From: Monosporascus cannonballus
Lineage: Eukaryota > Ascomycota > Sordariomycetes > Xylariales
Assembly (NCBI GenBank): GCA_004154925.1
Contig: QJNS01000743.1
Coordinates: 62,378-126,377, forward strand
Length of the DNA stretch: 64,000 nucleotides
Direction of reading: 5' to 3'
Every line of letters begins with the position of its first letter. The first letter of the stretch is position 1. This document shows, piece by piece, positions 59,501 through 64,000 of the stretch. The position numbers were made by a program, and so were the translations under genes. The notes beneath the pieces are model-generated. The model made no database searches, was not told the DNA's origin, and saw only the letters and a program-made list of their open reading frames with translations.

Positions 59501-62500
59501 AAAAATTTAATATTAATTTTTTTAAAAATAACTTGGTTTCGAATAACGGTAGTATTTTATATATTTAAAAAACTTTAATTTTCCAATATGAATTATTAAT
59601 AATTTTATTAATAACTTTAATTAAAGCGGTTTATTATTATTAGTATTATCGTTAAATAAGCAAAATAAGGATTTATTAAATGAAAATAAATTATCAATAT
59701 AATTTTTCACTTTTTTACTTTTTTATACTTTTTATTCATAATATAATATTTATATCAAAATTTTCATATTAATATAAATTTATTTTTATATAATTTTAAT
59801 TAATTAATTTCGGAATTATTTTATATATTATAATAAGTATTTAATTATTATACTAATGTAATTTATTTATTTTTAATAATAAAATTACAAATAAGAAAAT
59901 AATATTTTATAATACGGTACACGGTATAATTATTAATGAAATTAATATAAATAATTATATTTATAATTTATATAACATTAATAAATTATATTTTATTTAA
60001 ACGTTTTATTTTTCGTAAAAATATATAAAAATACTATATTATTTATAATTAAACATAACATATAATTTCGGATTAATCCGTATATCCAGTTTATAATTAA
60101 TTAATTAATTAACGTTATTAAATATTTTTAAGTGTTTTTTTTTTCGTTTTTTTTAACATATTATTATAATTTATGTATTAATAATTCTATTTATGTTTTC
60201 GGGCTTTAAATTTTTATTTATCTTAAACGTAATATTTACATTTAAATATTTTTAAAAAAATCTATTCGGATTATACAATAATGCCGAATATTTAGGGACT
60301 ATGTATAAATATTTTTTGCCGTATTTTCATACGTAATTTATATATTTATTGCCCGTATAATTCCGTAAATTATAATATCTATAAAATAGCTATATAATAT
60401 GTATTTTTTTAATTAGGCGGCCTGGTTTATAAAGTTATAAATTTTTTATATTATTTAAATAATACCCAATTTATATAACCTTTTTGTTAAGTTGCAAAAA
60501 CCTTAATTAATTAAAAATCAAAAATTAATTTAACAATTTAATAACTTATAAGGGCGATATAATCCATTATAATATAAATTTTATTTTATTAATTATTATT
60601 TTAACAATATTTTAAATTATATTTTTAATATTTAATATTTATATGCATGCTATATTTTTCCGTAATGAAAATTCTTATTCGTAATATAAATTTTGCGGAA
60701 TATTACCGAATTCATAAATTTCTAATAATTATAAGATTTTCTTAATTAATACATATTCGTATTAATACTAAAATATAAAATATTTATTTCTTTTAAATTT
60801 TCCGCCATGTTAATATAACTTTATAATATATATCTAATATTTGGAATTAGTTACGTATAATATGTATTTTTCGTAAAAAATATCTTATATTTTAAAACAA
60901 TTAAATATTATTTAATTAATACAAAAATGTTTTAATTAAGATTACGTCGTCGGTTTCGCCTTATCGCAAATTATTTTGGTACCGGTTCCGGCTTTTTTTT
61001 TAATTAAGGATGTTATTACCTGTCCTTAAAGCTATTTTTTAAAAGAAAATTATTTTTATTTTAATACTTATTCCGGCCATTTTTTGGTCCAAAATTTACT
61101 TAGCCGTTTTGAACGTTATTTCTTAAAGGTAAGTTATTTTTCGAAAATATTATTAATAAATTTTAATTTTTTTAGCTAGGCGAACAAGGCTTTTTCGGTT
61201 TATTCGAGATATATTTTCGGAAATTATTACGGAAATTACCTTTATTATATCGGCAAAAAATTTATTTACCTTTTATAATATTATAAAATATAGTAAAATA
61301 TATAAAATATTATATATTTTAAATATTAAATAAAGAAAAAACTGGTTAATAATTATTATATCTTAAATAACGTAACTTTATATATTAAGATATAATAAGT
61401 ATTTGAAATTATAAGAAAATATGATTAAATTAATAATATTAAGAAATTTATAATAAAATGTTAATTTCGTATAATATGTATATAATAACGAAATTCCTTT
61501 TTTATATATTATTATTTCGTTATAAACAAAATAATATTAATTTTTATTTATACTTAATAATTTATATAAACTCAATAATTTACATGTTTATAATTATATA
61601 ATTCTAAAGTTTATATATATTTTAAATTTAATTATATATATTATTTTGAAATATTTTTATAATTTAGTAATTATTCAGAAGCTTTATTTATATATTATAA
61701 ATTTTTATATATTCCTTATTAATATTAAATATATATTTATTAATTATTTAATATATAAAGTTTACTTTATTTAGTATGTTTTATATCCTTTATTTATATT
61801 TTTAATTTTTATTAAATTAAAACTATATTAATAAATTCATAATATTATTAAATATTCTAATTATCACTGGTTATTTATATATATTTAATATAGTAAAATA
61901 CAGTAATCGTATTTTAAAAAATATATAACGATTTAATAAAAGATTAAAATATATATAAAAATTATAACGTTATTAAATTAATTTTTGATATGAATTATAT
62001 TAATTATAGAATTATTTTCCGTATTTTATTTTTTATTATATATATTATTTTTCCAAATTTTGTCCCAGCTTATAAAATAAGCCTTTTTTAAATTAAATAA
62101 TTATTTGACAAAGCTTTAATATTAGAAGATTTTTACAAGGTAAATTTTATTATTATATATTAAAAAACCTAAATTATTTATCTTTGTATATATATTAACA
62201 TATATTTTATTTACGATAAATTTAACGTAATATTTAAATAAATATCCCGAAACTTTAATTATATATATATAATTTTTGAAAATTTCATAAAAACATATTT
62301 ATATATTTTAATAACTTTGAAATTTCGTTTTGATTAAATCCGGAAAAAACTATTAGGTAATATATAATATTATTTATTTTTTCGTTTTATTAAAATATAA
62401 TAATAAAATTATTATATCGCATAATAAAAATTATTAAATAATAAATTTTTAAAACCGCAAAATAAACGTCCTTTATATTATAAATTTAACCAACGTATAG

Positions 62501-64000
62501 TTTTTAAAAAACCATATAATTTAAATGGTTTATTAATTTCGGGAATTTATAATTTAAAACGATTTACATAATATAAAACATATTAGAAATTTAATTATTT
62601 TATAATTTTAATTAGAAAATTATAAAATTACGATATATATTATAATATATATTATATGGACGTTAATTTTATAATATTAAGCCAAAAAGATTTGGAATTT
62701 TACGTAATTAATTACCAAATAAATAACTTTATATAAAGATTAAATTTTTAAGTATTGCGATATATTCGATATTAATATTGAAAATTTCAGCGGTTACTCG
62801 GAATATCCGATTATTACTATATTTATGTAAGATTTTGATATAAAGGAATTCCTAGAACCAGTCAGGAACCCAGCTACGCCGATAAAGGGAAAACGCGGCA
62901 AAGGGAAAAAAGCTAAATCCGGCCGTTAACTTTTATTAAAGAAATTAAAAAACCTTAATTTAAATAAAATAATTACGAAAGTTTTTAATTAAATAAAAAT
63001 AAGATATACGGACGGCTTCGAAAAATACTGATTAAAACCGTACGTTAACAGATATTAATCCTAATTACAAAAAGGTAAAATTACAAAACGTAATTAATAA
63101 AAATCTATTACAAACCTGGAATTTTAAATATTTCGAACTAGTATTTTAAAAAAAACGGACGCCGAAGTAACTATATTAATAATAAGAAAATAATCTTTTT
63201 AATATTGGCGAAAAATTATCTATATTATTTATTTACCCGTATAATCGATCTTTTACTTTAAAATTTCGACCCGAATTAAAATACCTTAAATGTTGGAAAA
63301 AATAAGAATATTTTAAAAGCTAATATAACAAATTCGAAAAAAGAAATCGGAAAACAAAATTTAAGAAATTCTAATTCGGCGTCATAAATTAAAAGCTGTG
63401 AATTAAAAGAATAATTTATTAATAACCGCAATAAATTATAATTCGAATTACGTAATACAAAATTCAGTAAATTGTTTAAATTTTAAAAATTGATTATATA
63501 TTTATTACGGTATATAATTAATCCTGATTAAAACGAATTAATATCTCGTATAACGTTTAACGAATTTAATAAATAAATAATATATTAATAATTTTAATTA
63601 ATATTATAGAAATATTTATAATTATTACGTTTTATAACCGTAATACCGCACCAAAACCAAACGTATTTTTTGTTATCGGCCTTAATTAAAACCGGCAAAA
63701 TTTCGTTTTCTGCTTTTTAACCTAATATCGCGATTATTCTTTAATTTATTATTAAAATTATTATCCGATTGGTATTATTTATTCTTAACGTATAATTTCT
63801 TTATTTTAATAAGAACTATTATTTCGATTTCTTTTTAATATATTATTTATAATGTCGGGCTGCGACTTATTACGTTTTGGTAATACCGGCGATTCCGATA
63901 ACGATATAAAAATAAATAAATTATGCGAATATAAATACGGTAATAAAAACGGGACTAAGAAATTAAAAATATTTAAAAATAATATGTTTTGTATTAACGT
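56554..64000 (-). repeat. Right arm of the giant inverted repeat, continuing past the window edge
   Basis: It is the inverted partner of 48860-56535. It is AT-rich and free of intact genes. A frame beginning MSGCDLLRFGNTGDSDND at 63853 has an aligned but more altered counterpart in the left arm, so it may be the start of an element protein of unknown family. Homology with the left arm is still present at the last bases of the window. Confidence 0.85.

Noticed and set aside
29200..64000. Mitochondrial origin suggested by extreme AT content
   Set aside because: LTR retrotransposons with chromodomains, 5-bp target duplications and RIP signatures are nuclear features, and no mitochondrial gene is seen.
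1..64000. CRISPR arrays, rRNA genes, telomeric TTAGGG arrays
   Set aside because: No regularly spaced direct repeats, rRNA-like sequence or telomere repeats were seen.

Overview
The window looks like a chromosome segment of a filamentous ascomycete (Pezizomycotina) whose repeats have been heavily hit by repeat-induced point mutation (RIP). The evidence is direct. Every autonomous transposon found has C-to-T / G-to-A type damage on both strands: CAA/CAG to stop, TGG to stop, TGT/TGC to TAT/TAC, GAC to AAC/AAT. The repeats have become very AT-rich, while about 12 kb at the left has ordinary base composition. No species can be named.

Left block, 1-13.36 kb: GC-balanced and gene-poor. The only convincing intact gene is an intronless secreted lysozyme-like protein at 6924-7637. 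Two Tc1/mariner (pogo/Fot1-type) transposons with terminal inverted repeats (TIRs) and TA target duplications lie here (928-2861 and 3372-5209). Each carries a RIP-killed DDE transposase. A third, 863-bp transposase-less TIR element lies at 12271-13133.

Middle, 13.36-28.89 kb: a hAT-like pair of ends (TAGGGTTTGCA, 8-bp target duplication with one mismatch) encloses 15.5 kb. Inside it GypA, a Ty3/Gypsy chromovirus-type LTR retrotransposon (14066-27807), has inserted. GypB (20418-27158, 5-bp duplication ACAAA) is nested inside GypA. The layers are hAT > GypA > GypB. Short hairpin elements flank the GypA insertion point.

Right block, 29.2-64 kb: AT-rich, with no intact host gene seen. It holds a minus-strand Gypsy remnant (GypE, from 29369), a solo LTR inside GypE that largely escaped RIP (31827-32191), the 5' end of GypD (34125 onward), a complete GypC (39334-46158), and a giant inverted repeat. 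The two arms of the inverted repeat meet at about 56.54 kb, are separated only by a short AT-dinucleotide tract, and run past the right window edge. A 512-bp TIR element sits in the left arm only, and the right arm preserves the empty site.

The most interesting item is a conserved antisense reading frame between the chromodomain and the 3' LTR of all four Gypsy elements in which that region can be read (GypA, GypB, GypC, GypE). It runs opposite to gag-pol. It seems to encode a small protein with an N-terminal six-cysteine cluster whose spacing fits a fungal Zn(II)2Cys6 domain, a charged coiled-coil-like middle, and a conserved Arg/Gln/Lys ... Arg-Gly-Leu ... Glu-Leu motif. In GypC it stays in one frame for 167 codons, broken only by RIP-type stops.
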